A stretch of DNA of 64,000 nucleotides from an uncultured Eubacteriales bacterium (GCA_949294665.1 CASFID010000025.1:1-64000), one strand, 5' to 3'. Shown: positions 43,808 through 51,722, numbered from the stretch's first letter. The notes: a model not told the origin generated them from the letters alone. Numbers and translations: made by a program.

Positions 43808-44155
43808 ATGGGTAAAATAAAATTTAAAGTCTCTAAAGATGGAAATGAGAAAACATATATTCCCTTGATCAAGAAAATGACAGAACGATCACTTTCTGAA
43901 ATAAAAGAGTGCTTAAGTGATAATGATTATGTTGATATATGCCGTTTGGAAAACATAGACGGATTGCAGCATATGAATGAACTGATTGATGAGTTACAGA
44001 AAAAAGGAGCAGAAATTGTACTGTATGAGGATGACAGAGTTGTAGAAATTGAATTCTTGGAAAACATTCTTGAATCACATTTCGATACAGAAAGGTATCT
44101 GCAGGAAACGGAGGTGTTCTTATGGCAGGAACCTATATATTTCAATAAAAGTTGA
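43808..44155 (+). CDS. Putative immunity protein with a C-terminus rewritten by a recombination scar
   Basis: This 115-residue protein is of unrecognised family; an acidic alpha/beta pattern is visible (EIVLYEDDRVVEIEFLENIL). ACAGGGAG precedes the ATG. The last 17 residues are read from a 27-bp copy of the start of the partner gene at 40380 plus the bases after it. The original C-terminus was thus probably cut off when the array joined. Confidence 0.5.
   Translation: MGKIKFKVSKDGNEKTYIPLIKKMTERSLSEIKECLSDNDYVDICRLENIDGLQHMNELIDELQKKGAEIVLYEDDRVVEIEFLENILESHFDTERYLQETEVFLWQEPIYFNKS
44103..44129 (+). repeat. 27-bp repeat, copy 2 (scar)
   Basis: This is a perfect copy of 40361-40387, including a ribosome binding site and ATG GCA GG. 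It lies inside the end of the gene 43808-44155 in another frame. It probably marks the right border of the swapped toxin-immunity cassette. Confidence 0.85.
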
Positions 44156-44270
44156 TACATATGGGACGATATAGTCCCGACTGAACCGCTGATTCTGTCA
44201 GCGTACAGATCACTGCCCCTGCAGCGGAGCGGGGGCAGAAAAACAAAAGCAAAAATGGAGGGAAGAAACT

Positions 44271-45641
44271 ATGTACACAACAAATGGGCAAAATGGAGCA
44301 ATCAGCATAATACGAAAGCTGTCGGTATCTGTACTGTTCCTTGTAGGAGCGATCGGGTATTCCGTATATGTTTTGTTCGGACTGGTGGGAAGTCTTGCAG
44401 GGGGATCCGAGGTCACGGATCTTATGGATCGGATCATGGCGATGAGCGGGGGATACAGCAGCCTTGATTACAGCGCTGTTCGGGCTGTCTCAGGCATGTT
44501 CAACGGAATATCAGTATTCTCTATGCTGATGAGCATGCTGCCGGCGATGGTGATCGTGGCAGGAATCTGGCTGATATTTGCAGCGGCAAAAAGAAACATG
44601 CTGCCGGGGACTGCGTCAGTCGGTCTGACGATGGCGAGGGTGATCGCGATCATCCAGCTTGTGCTCGCCTGCATTGGGGCTGTTCTGCTGGAGATCCTCT
44701 GTATTGTCGCTCTGTCAGCTGTAAATTCTATTTCGGGATATTATGGTTCTACAGGATCAGTAAATGCAGTTCTGGTATTTATCATGATTATTTTTGCCGG
44801 AGTTGCCGCAGTGCAGATCATCTATTATCTGAAATTAAACAAAATGATCGTAAAAATAAAAGACACATTGCTTACAGGACAGCCGGATGAGGAGATTTCA
44901 CTGTATGTGGAGATCCTCTGCTATATCAGCGGGGCAATATCGGCGATCGGAGCTCTTATGTCATTAGCTGACGTGGAAGTGCTGAATTTCTTTGCTAATG
45001 CAGGACTGGCGACAGCAGATATCTGTTTTGCGATCCTGATCAGACAGTACCGCAGTAAGATGGAACTGCTGATACATAATCCTCAGCAGTTCTATCAGGA
45101 GATGCAGATGGCAGAACAGCGCGCACAGCAGCAGAGGAGCGCACAGTATCCGTATCAGGGTCAGCAGCCGTATCAGGGTCAGCAGCCGTATCAGGCACAG
45201 CAGCCGTATCAGGCACAGCAGCCATACCAGGCTCCGCAGCAGGCTCAGAATCCGTCAGGTTCCGGTTATGGGGAGACGTCAGAACTTCCGTACCGCAATG
45301 AGACCATGGTGCTGGGCGGTCAGATGATCAACAACGGGGTACTCCAGAGTGTCCGCCTGATCAGGCAGAAGACCGGGGAGACGATCTATATCAATAAGGC
45401 TTCCTTCTGGTTTGGAAAAGATGCGGGAAATGTAGACTACTGTCTTACGGATAATGCAGCGATCAGCAGGAGACATGCACTGATCACGATCCGGAACAAT
45501 GAGTGCTTCATACAGGATAATCATTCTACTAACCGAACCTTCCTTAACGGACATGTACTGGAAGCAGGCGTGGATACTCCGCTTTCAGACGGCGACAGAG
45601 TGCGTATGGGAGATGAAGAATTTACGGTCAGCATCGGGTAA
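44271..45641 (+). CDS. Polytopic membrane protein with PYQ repeats and FHA domain
   Basis: This 456-residue protein has about five to six membrane segments (about 15-40, 75-103, 115-150, 158-185, 210-230, 235-255). A Gln-rich tail with five PYQ-type repeats follows (294-323). Then come an NETMVL motif (Glu344-Leu348), like the ETTLL phospho-acceptors upstream, and an FHA domain (about 360-456: FGKDAGNVDY, SRRHALI, STNRTFLNG). An acceptor motif next to its own FHA domain resembles the switch in GarA/OdhI. It lies between the LXG module and the second effector module. AATGGAGGGAAG precedes the ATG. Confidence 0.8.
   Translation: MYTTNGQNGAISIIRKLSVSVLFLVGAIGYSVYVLFGLVGSLAGGSEVTDLMDRIMAMSGGYSSLDYSAVRAVSGMFNGISVFSMLMSMLPAMVIVAGIWLIFAAAKRNMLPGTASVGLTMARVIAIIQLVLACIGAVLLEILCIVALSAVNSISGYYGSTGSVNAVLVFIMIIFAGVAAVQIIYYLKLNKMIVKIKDTLLTGQPDEEISLYVEILCYISGAISAIGALMSLADVEVLNFFANAGLATADICFAILIRQYRSKMELLIHNPQQFYQEMQMAEQRAQQQRSAQYPYQGQQPYQGQQPYQAQQPYQAQQPYQAPQQAQNPSGSGYGETSELPYRNETMVLGGQMINNGVLQSVRLIRQKTGETIYINKASFWFGKDAGNVDYCLTDNAAISRRHALITIRNNECFIQDNHSTNRTFLNGHVLEAGVDTPLSDGDRVRMGDEEFTVSIG
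45150..45239 (+). repeat. Five 18-bp tandem repeats coding PYQ(G/A)QQ
   Basis: Units begin at 45150, 45168, 45186, 45204 and 45222. The first four differ only at GT/CA, and the last is diverged. They encode a flexible Gln-rich linker between the membrane part and the FHA domain and could vary in number by slippage. Confidence 0.9.
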
Positions 45642-45732
45642 TGGTTTATAAATCAGCTGACACAGACGAATGTCTGAACTGAATTAATTTTTGAAATGCA
45701 GGGGGCAGCAGGAAAGAAAGGACGATATCATC

Positions 45733-46245
45733 ATGCGCAAATCAGAAAGAAAAATAAAAAAGTATGAGATTATTCTCTGTATTCTTGTACTGGCAGTCGT
45801 AGCAGCCGGTCTGCTGCTGCCCAAGACAGGAGAGCTTGTACTGCTGGATGAACTGTGCAGTATATCAGTCATATGGATCGTGTGTATCTATGTGGTCGTG
45901 CGGGTCATACAGAACTGGAAGACAGGGGAGAAAAGTACCAGAACAGCAGGCGTGATCATCGCAGCTGTCTGTGCGGCGGTCTGCCTGTGGTTTACGAAGG
46001 ATCTTGCTGCCGATCTGGTGTCCGGCACGAAGACGGTCATGCTGACGGACATAGAAGTAAGTGAAAGCCAGGCACATACTGGTATTTTTTCGCATCACTA
46101 TTATCTGCTGGGGATGGATCCTCAGGGGGAAAGGATCCGTGTGGAAATATCAGCAGATGATTATACGAGAACGAGATTGGCAGGAAATGCAACTGCGGTT
46201 CTTGTGTATTATGAGCATACCGGACGGGCTGTGTCGGTGCGCTGA
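45733..46245 (+). CDS. Membrane protein of unknown function with external beta domain
   Basis: This 170-residue protein has three hydrophobic segments (about 11-31, 40-58 and 70-90) followed by an outside or cytoplasmic domain of about 75 residues (TKTVMLTDIEVSESQAHTG, then YLLGMDPQGERIRVEISADD). I recognise no family. I start at ATG 45733 after AAAGGA. It is 14 nt before the DUF5082-type gene of the second module, so it may serve that module. Confidence 0.6.
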   Translation: MRKSERKIKKYEIILCILVLAVVAAGLLLPKTGELVLLDELCSISVIWIVCIYVVVRVIQNWKTGEKSTRTAGVIIAAVCAAVCLWFTKDLAADLVSGTKTVMLTDIEVSESQAHTGIFSHHYYLLGMDPQGERIRVEISADDYTRTRLAGNATAVLVYYEHTGRAVSVR

Positions 46246-46259
46246 GAGGAAGTGGCGAT

Positions 46260-46703
46260 ATGACATCAGGAGAGATCAGAGCGAAGATACGTTATTATGA
46301 AGGACTCATTGATGAGTATAACAGAGAAAAATTACAGCTGGAGAAGGATCTGGACGAACTGGATCGGCTGAAAGCAAAGGTGGCGGGGCTTCAGACAAGC
46401 TTCGGAGACCGTCAGGCGCTTCGGCAGCAGAATCTGGCTGCGCTTGCGGCAATGCCGCAGCGCAACCGGATTTATCCGGTATATTGCGCGGGAATGCAGG
46501 AACTTCTGACCGGGCGGATGTTCAGCCGCAGTTATGAAGGGCTGTCGGAGGCAGGACAGAAAGTTTCGGGAAAGATGCGGGAAGTTCTTGGAAAGATAGA
46601 TAACTGTGAAAGTAAGACCGCATCTGCGCGTTCGAACAAGGCATACTGGGAAGCACGGCTGCGGGAAACACTGGCAGCAGAAGCAGAGGAGGCGAATGCG
46701 TGA
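46260..46703 (+). CDS. DUF5082-like coiled-coil partner protein, second module
   Basis: This 147-residue helical protein has an N-terminal coiled coil (EIRAKIRYYEGLIDEYNREK). It is clearly related to the gene at 52454, which starts MTSDQIRSEI where this one starts MTSGEIRAKI. It is probably an export partner of the effector at 47280. The stop overlaps the next ATG by one base (TGATG). Confidence 0.7.
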   Translation: MTSGEIRAKIRYYEGLIDEYNREKLQLEKDLDELDRLKAKVAGLQTSFGDRQALRQQNLAALAAMPQRNRIYPVYCAGMQELLTGRMFSRSYEGLSEAGQKVSGKMREVLGKIDNCESKTASARSNKAYWEARLRETLAAEAEEANA

Positions 46704-46987
46704 TGGATGCGAATTTGATTATAGATGATGATTATGTGCAGACAGTCGGCAGTCTCTGCAGCAGAAGAGGAAGAGAACTGGAAGAGATCCTGGATGAGTA
46801 TTCAGCAATACTGGATGAAATCCAGCAGGAGGCTTTGATGGAAGGGGACATATCAGTTTCCCTGAATGCGTACAGAGAATGTGTCTCTTTGCTGAGCGGA
46901 CAGCTTGAGAAAATTTCAGCACAGGCAGATTATGTCTGTGATTCATTTATTACGGCAGTGAATGATGCAGATTCTTATTTATTTTAG
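46703..46987 (+). CDS. Small helical T7SS partner ending in DADSYLF
   Basis: This 94-residue helical hairpin is related to the gene at 49831 (MDANLIIDDDY here, MANNMIVDEEY there). Both end in a D/E-A-D-x-Y-L-F tail at the very C-terminus, and the gene at 53432 has a similar DADRFTY. Such small helical proteins act as adaptors that complete the export signal of large T7SS effectors. I start at ATG 46703 because it aligns with the paralogue. Confidence 0.65.
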   Translation: MDANLIIDDDYVQTVGSLCSRRGRELEEILDEYSAILDEIQQEALMEGDISVSLNAYRECVSLLSGQLEKISAQADYVCDSFITAVNDADSYLF

Positions 46988-46999
46988 GGAGGCGGAAGT

Positions 47000-47269
47000 A
47001 TGGCGGAGATTAAAATAAATACAGAAAAGCTGGAGGAAAAAATTCAGAAGCTGCGTGATCTGGCACAGAAATGTGAGAGGATAGATGTGGATCAGGAAAG
47101 CGTGGAGGGATCAGGGGAGTCGATCGCCATGGTGACAGCCATAGATAAGGAATATTCGGCAGTCAAAGAAGGATTTCGGACCCTTCTTGAGAATTCGGTC
47201 AGTTTTTTCGAAAATGTCCGAAACAGCGCTGCAGAAGCGGATAATAAGGCAGCTGATAAGCTGAAGTAG
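47000..47269 (+). CDS. Small helical T7SS partner protein
   Basis: This 89-residue helical protein (KLEEKIQKLRDLAQKCERID) has a long second helix and no WXG turn. It sits directly upstream of the effector at 47280, as the gene at 50131 does for the effector at 50412. AGGGAGGCGG precedes the ATG. It is probably one half of an adaptor pair with the 46703 product. Confidence 0.62.
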   Translation: MAEIKINTEKLEEKIQKLRDLAQKCERIDVDQESVEGSGESIAMVTAIDKEYSAVKEGFRTLLENSVSFFENVRNSAAEADNKAADKLK

Positions 47270-47279
47270 GAGGTCGGAT

Positions 47280-48431
47280 ATGAGGAGAGATTTTTCTGAA
47301 AGCGCAAAGCAGGAGCTGCTCTCTTTGGTTGCGCAGGTGGAAAGCGAAAAATGGTCCGATTTTACAGACTGGTGGGGCGACCGCTGGTATGATTTTGAGG
47401 CGTGGATCGGCGCTCTGGATATCAAAGACTACATAGATAATGTAAATGAATATCATAAGAGGGTTATTGATAAGAATAATACTACATCAGGAGATATTGA
47501 GAAGATATTTGTGGATGTAAATGAGGTGAACATAAATTACAGAGGGAGGCTGGCGGCGCTTCTGACTGATTTGCAGAGCTATAGAAAAGTTATAGATGAG
47601 ATGGGAGAAGTTGTGACTCCTGCAACTGGAAAGTTTAATCCTGAATATATAGGAAGCGGATTAAAAGATTCTGTCAACTCATATCTTGCAGACAGCAAGA
47701 CACTTCAGGTTATTGCAGGAGACGGGCTGACACAGGAAGAGGTTGAAGATATGGATCAGGAAAAGCTGCAGAGCCTGCTTGATTTATACGCTGTTTCTAT
47801 ATTAGAAAATACGCCTGGAATTGGAATCGGCGATGAATTAGAAGTGCCTGTTGGTCCCGGAGTGACATTTTATTACAAAGTATCTAGTGATATTGAGGGA
47901 AACGGCAATGTAGAAATACAGACAGTGATCGACGAGCAAAAACTGGGATTCAAAGAGCTCAAGTATAGCGAAGAGTATGGCGGGATTGAAATCGGTACAG
48001 GAGTTGACAAGGACGGAACAGTTTCTGTGAATACAAAAACACCCTATGGGAACGAGGTGAAGCTTAACGGAGAAGGGATGTTTGAATACTCGTATGAGAA
48101 TACTGTCGGTGCAAATACATATAAGTATTCCTATGGAATAGAGCTTGTGCCTCCGGCATTGACAATGGAAGAATCCATTAAAACAGATCTGGAAGGGGGA
48201 AGCGTGACATCTGCGATAGGATTAAAATATCAGGATAATTCAAGCTGGACTCCCCTGGCTGAGCCTGTTCCGGTTGAATCGCCGTATACCTGTCAGTTGC
48301 CAGAATTTGATGTCGACTGGAAAACAGTGCAGGTGGTGGGAACCAAAGTGGTGGAAGGAGTGGTTATTACCGCTGGAATTGGAGCTTTAATATATTTTAC
48401 AGGAGGTTGGGGTGTATTGGTTTTGGCCTAG
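47280..48431 (+). CDS. T7SS effector with RDFS-type targeting module and C-terminal membrane helix
   Basis: This 383-residue protein has residues 1-82 closely matching the metallopeptidase effector at 50412: RDFSESAKQELLSLVAQVE, DFTDWWGDRWYDFEAWIG, NVNEYHKRVIDKNNTT. The middle (about 185-345) is a beta-rich region with repeated EYGGIEIGTGV-like strands. The protein ends in a glycine-rich hydrophobic helix (VVEGVVITAGIGALIYFTGG) with only seven residues after it. Either this helix is the weapon (membrane insertion), or a toxin tip has been lost; the broken immunity gene downstream favours loss. AGGAGG precedes the ATG. Family and function are otherwise unknown. Confidence 0.7.
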   Translation: MRRDFSESAKQELLSLVAQVESEKWSDFTDWWGDRWYDFEAWIGALDIKDYIDNVNEYHKRVIDKNNTTSGDIEKIFVDVNEVNINYRGRLAALLTDLQSYRKVIDEMGEVVTPATGKFNPEYIGSGLKDSVNSYLADSKTLQVIAGDGLTQEEVEDMDQEKLQSLLDLYAVSILENTPGIGIGDELEVPVGPGVTFYYKVSSDIEGNGNVEIQTVIDEQKLGFKELKYSEEYGGIEIGTGVDKDGTVSVNTKTPYGNEVKLNGEGMFEYSYENTVGANTYKYSYGIELVPPALTMEESIKTDLEGGSVTSAIGLKYQDNSSWTPLAEPVPVESPYTCQLPEFDVDWKTVQVVGTKVVEGVVITAGIGALIYFTGGWGVLVLA

Positions 48432-48494
48432 TAGACTAAACCGTGTTTGAAGATGTTTTCTGTCAGTTAAGGTTGAGCCGAATTTTGTTGCAAC

Positions 48495-48515
48495 AAAACC
48501 CGCTTGCGGGTTTTT
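48495..48515 (+). terminator. Terminator after the effector at 47280
   Basis: AAAACCCGC and GCGGGTTTTT form a perfect stem closed by TT, with a built-in T run. It lies 64 nt after the effector stop. Genes further right would need read-through or their own promoter. Confidence 0.85.
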
Positions 48516-48536
48516 AAAATTAGAGAGGTCAAAAAT

Positions 48537-48717
48537 ATGAAAAAGTATATAAATTATTGCCAGTATTTTTGACTGCATCCGTATTAGTATGCAGCGCATG
48601 CGCGGGAAAACCTCAGGTGAGCAGGATACCGGAACTAAAGAAACAGAACTGCGGGGGAGATTTCCCGGCGCATCCCTCACTTTCGGGGAAGCGGAGTGGA
48701 AGGCAGGCTGCGAATAA
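48537..48717 (+). pseudogene. Decayed immunity-type lipoprotein gene
   Basis: ATG at 48537 opens onto a stop after 11 codons. If one A is restored to the first A run, the frame reads MKKVYKLLPVFLTASVLVCS and then ACAGKPQ, a lipoprotein signal. A second shift leads to GEQDTGTKETE and ends in PGASLTFGEAEWKAGCE at a TAA. That ending resembles the end of the next lipoprotein, DDSISFGQEEWETSYE. So this is a frame-shifted and internally deleted relative of the gene at 48749. About 60 residues remain of an expected 190 or so. Confidence 0.7.
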
Positions 48718-48748
48718 AACAACAGTATAAAGAGCATGGAGGCAGAGG

Positions 48749-49330
48749 ATGAAAAAAATAGCGACAATATTACTTATGGCAGTTATGATGCTTACAGCAT
48801 GTGCACCTAAGGGACAGCATGTGCCGTCAGATAATGATACGGAAGAAGATAAAGTTTCAGAGATCACGATTCCGGCGTCATATCTTGAATTTACGGGGAA
48901 TGATGCCGAAGAGACAGCGGAAGATTATAAAGCGTATTGTACAGATGCAACTGTGCAGGACGGAAATGTTGTGCTTGAAGTTAATGAACAGCAGAAGCAG
49001 GAAATCCTGGAAATGAATCAGGACTTTATTGATGATGCCCTGGAAGACTTTCAAGAAGAAAATTCGCAGTATTCGTATGAATTAAAAGACGATTTCAGCG
49101 GTGTGGTGTACCGATATGATGAATCGATAGAAAGTGGTGTTCAGGCTAAGATGCTGATGGGAGTGACATCCATGTATGCTTTAAATGGGATCATTGAGAG
49201 CGGTAACAGCGAGTGGAGTGTTAAAGTGTCAATAGAAAACTGTCATACAGGCAATGTAGTTGCGCAGGGAGTGCTGCCGGACGATTCGATTTCTTTTGGA
49301 CAGGAGGAGTGGGAGACAAGTTATGAGTAG
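48749..49330 (+). CDS. Lipoprotein, candidate immunity protein
   Basis: This 193-residue protein has a lipoprotein signal with Cys18 (LLMAVMMLTACAP). The mature part is acidic and of mixed alpha/beta pattern, with no family recognised. Surface lipoproteins are the immunity form for T7SS toxins acting outside the cytoplasm. It lies between two effectors of the RDFS type, and a decayed relative is just upstream. TGGAGGCAGAGG precedes the ATG. The end overlaps the next gene by 8 nt. Confidence 0.65.
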   Translation: MKKIATILLMAVMMLTACAPKGQHVPSDNDTEEDKVSEITIPASYLEFTGNDAEETAEDYKAYCTDATVQDGNVVLEVNEQQKQEILEMNQDFIDDALEDFQEENSQYSYELKDDFSGVVYRYDESIESGVQAKMLMGVTSMYALNGIIESGNSEWSVKVSIENCHTGNVVAQGVLPDDSISFGQEEWETSYE

Positions 49331-49787
49331 GACAGCAGTATTATATCAAGAGCATCTGATTTTAGAACTGCCGGATGAGTTTGCAGAACTTAATGCGGAT
49401 TCTTTTCAGAAGTATTTCACGGGAGACAGCCCGGATATTGTATATGCCTGGGATGAAAAAAAGGCGTTGATAACCGTGAGCAGAGCAGAGATACGCCTGG
49501 AAGCATCAGATATCGAAAAAAGGCTGAATGAATATCATCATGTGTACAGCAGGAGTACTGCGAACTTCGGAAATGTGAGAATGGCAAAGAAACATCTGGA
49601 TCAGGGCGGAGAGATCGGCGCATTCCAATACACGTCAACTACTGTTGAGAGAGATCTCCTGAATCTTTTTGTCCTGCTGAGTGTAGAAGGAAAAGAAACC
49701 GTGATCACGATGCACTGCTCTGCGCAGGATGCACTGACTGTGGGAAAGAGCTTTATGAAGATACTGGACTCGATCCATGTAAAATAA
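49323..49787 (+). CDS. DcrB/DUF1795-like protein
   Basis: This 154-residue protein has a DcrB/PsbP-like pattern: an N-terminal LILELPDEFAELNADSFQKY, then a beta sheet and a final helix (VGKSFMKILDSIHVK). There is no signal peptide, so it is probably cytoplasmic. DcrB-like proteins also serve as chaperones for T6SS effectors, and here it lies just upstream of the third module's partner genes. ATG 49323 overlaps the lipoprotein stop. Confidence 0.6.
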   Translation: MSRTAVLYQEHLILELPDEFAELNADSFQKYFTGDSPDIVYAWDEKKALITVSRAEIRLEASDIEKRLNEYHHVYSRSTANFGNVRMAKKHLDQGGEIGAFQYTSTTVERDLLNLFVLLSVEGKETVITMHCSAQDALTVGKSFMKILDSIHVK

Positions 49788-49830
49788 AAACAGATCATGA
49801 TCTGGCGAGGTGGAAGGGAGTGAGGGCACG

Positions 49831-50115
49831 ATGGCGAATAACATGATCGTGGATGAGGAGTATATCAAGGCGGAAGCTGAAAATATTAAGACAATTTTTT
49901 TGAAGATGGATTCCATAGTGGACAGATATATTCAAATTCTGAATACTCTGCCGATGACTGCAATACAAGATGGAGAGATGTCAGAAGCATTGATGGTATA
50001 TATAGTGTTTGCCAAAAAGCTTCAGGGAAACTTAGATGAAATCGGGAACAGTGTCGGAAAACTCCTTGAGAATTATCTGGCTGATATTGATGAGGCAGAT
50101 CAGTATTTGTTTTGA
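49831..50115 (+). CDS. Small helical T7SS partner ending in EADQYLF
   Basis: This 94-residue helical hairpin is a clear relative of the 46703 gene, with the same length, the same N-terminal IVDEEY pattern and the same D/E-A-D-x-YLF C-terminus. It is followed 15 nt later by the second partner gene and then the metallopeptidase effector. I start at ATG 49831 rather than the in-frame GTG 49810, to match the paralogue. Confidence 0.65.
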   Translation: MANNMIVDEEYIKAEAENIKTIFLKMDSIVDRYIQILNTLPMTAIQDGEMSEALMVYIVFAKKLQGNLDEIGNSVGKLLENYLADIDEADQYLF

Positions 50116-50130
50116 CAGGAGGGCGGACAG

Positions 50131-50415
50131 ATGAAGATAACGTTTAAAAAACAGGAAGAAGAAAGAATAAAGCAGCAGCTTCTGCAGTTGAAAGAAGAAA
50201 GCGAAAATCTGGAAATAAAACGAGCGGAAGGAAAAGGAAGCGGAGATGTAGCAGATGACTTGACCGCAATTTCGGATGCCGGAGCTGCAATACGGGATTT
50301 GCTCAGCATCCTTATTCAAAGTACTGTCGACTGCCTGGAGTATTATTCAGAAGGAATAACCTCAGCGGATGAACTTTCAGCAATGATTACATCGGGGAGG
50401 TGGACGCTGCGATGA
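50131..50415 (+). CDS. Small helical T7SS partner protein
   Basis: This 94-residue protein has a strongly charged first helix (FKKQEEERIKQQLLQLKEES) and a second helix (DAGAAIRDLLSILIQSTVDC). It takes the place that 47000 holds before the other RDFS-type effector. It overlaps the effector start by 4 nt, so the two are translationally coupled. Probably part of a two-protein adaptor with 49831. Confidence 0.62.
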   Translation: MKITFKKQEEERIKQQLLQLKEESENLEIKRAEGKGSGDVADDLTAISDAGAAIRDLLSILIQSTVDCLEYYSEGITSADELSAMITSGRWTLR

Positions 50416-51722
50416 TACGGGATTTTTCAGATCGTGCAAAACAAGAGCTGATGAATATAGTTGCACAGGTGGAGAATGAGAAGCTGTGTGACTTTACAGA
50501 CTGGGTTGGAGACTGCTGGTATTCTTTTGAAGAATGGATCGGTCTTCTTAATCTTAAGGAGGATCTCTCAAACGTTAATGAGTATCACAAAAAGGTAATT
50601 GATAAAAATAATACGACTCTGAACGAACTGGAAGCGATTTTCAGCAAGGTATATGCTGTGGAAGCAGAGTATCATAGCGGTTTTTGCAGTATCATTTCTG
50701 CATGCAATTCTTTTAACAAAATTCTTCAGACACTGATTGAGATTATTTCTCCTGAAAATGGAAGCTTTTCCCCGGAGAAAATGAGCGCACTGCTTCCGAA
50801 AAGATTTACAGAATATCAACAATATCTCAGTAAATATGGCGAACTGAGAGTCAAAAAACTGCTGGAGCACTATAAATCGATGGACATAGTCAGCAGTGAT
50901 GACAAGGATGAATTTATAAAAATATATGAGATTTATAATCCGGAGAAAAAAAAGAAGCTGGACAATCTGCTGTCGAAGCTGACAGAAGAGCAGGTCCGGG
51001 AGGTGAAGTACATCTTATATACGGCAGATGAACCCTATCGGAGCATCTATCTGAATGAGCTGGAGAGCTATACCATCGGAAATGTGTCAGGTTCAGATAC
51101 CGGTTTTTTCCGACCGTTTGATAATACAATCAATGTAGACATGATCGCAGAGCCGACAAATCCCAGGGGACCATATACTACCTTTTTCCATGAAAGCGGC
51201 CATGCCCTGGACTATAATTTTTATAACGATGGAAACTTCTATTCTCTTACCTATCGGAACGCTGAAGGAAAGTCTCTGCAGGATGTGATTTTTGAAGATG
51301 TACGAAATGATATCCGCCAGACGATTGCAAAATATACGAGTGACGAAAAGATACAGGAAAATCTGTTGAACTATCTTATTTCAGGAAAAAACAATCGAGG
51401 TGCTCTTACCAAAAAGGAAGAAAAGATTTTGGAGAATGTGCTGAAGGCTTATAAAAAAGATATAGCAGGAATGGAAAAAGAGGCTTACAGCGATATCTAT
51501 GGAGGAGTTACAGATAATGCGATTGTAGGAAATTATATTCATACTAAAGAGAACTATTGGTATGATGAAAACGGAAATGCTACTGGAGCTCAGGCAAAGG
51601 AGCTCTGGGCAGAGTATTACAGCTACTGTATGACGGGCAATGAAGAGGCGCTGGAAAATCTGAGGGAGCATTTTCCGAATGCGGCAGAATTTTTAGACGA
51701 GATGGCGGAGTCTATGGCGTAA
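50412..51722 (+). CDS. T7SS effector: RDFS-type targeting module plus zinc metallopeptidase
   Basis: In this 436-residue protein, residues 1-82 match the effector at 47280: MIRDFSDRAKQELMNIVAQV, DFTDWVGDCWYSFEEWIG, NVNEYHKKVIDKNNTT. The C-terminal half is a zincin: HESGH at 260-264 gives two zinc His and the catalytic Glu, and Glu401 in ELWAEYYSYC is a good third ligand. The layout N-terminal module plus toxin tip is that of a polymorphic toxin, but the first domain is not LXG. The likely immunity gene is the lipoprotein that follows. I start at ATG 50412 to match the paralogue's start. Confidence 0.8.
   Translation: MIRDFSDRAKQELMNIVAQVENEKLCDFTDWVGDCWYSFEEWIGLLNLKEDLSNVNEYHKKVIDKNNTTLNELEAIFSKVYAVEAEYHSGFCSIISACNSFNKILQTLIEIISPENGSFSPEKMSALLPKRFTEYQQYLSKYGELRVKKLLEHYKSMDIVSSDDKDEFIKIYEIYNPEKKKKLDNLLSKLTEEQVREVKYILYTADEPYRSIYLNELESYTIGNVSGSDTGFFRPFDNTINVDMIAEPTNPRGPYTTFFHESGHALDYNFYNDGNFYSLTYRNAEGKSLQDVIFEDVRNDIRQTIAKYTSDEKIQENLLNYLISGKNNRGALTKKEEKILENVLKAYKKDIAGMEKEAYSDIYGGVTDNAIVGNYIHTKENYWYDENGNATGAQAKELWAEYYSYCMTGNEEALENLREHFPNAAEFLDEMAESMA

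Noticed and set aside
43169-44160. A mobile element behind the AT-rich segment
   Set aside because: No transposase, integrase or terminal inverted repeats; the toxin-immunity content explains the composition.
44163-44238. Hairpins GGGAC/GTCCC and CTGCCCC/GGGGCAG as terminators of the immunity array
   Set aside because: Neither has a T run on the plus strand; the A-rich stretch after the second would serve only the minus strand, where there is no gene.
45150-45239. A CRISPR array
   Set aside because: The repeats are contiguous, 18 bp, in frame and coding; there are no spacers and no cas genes.
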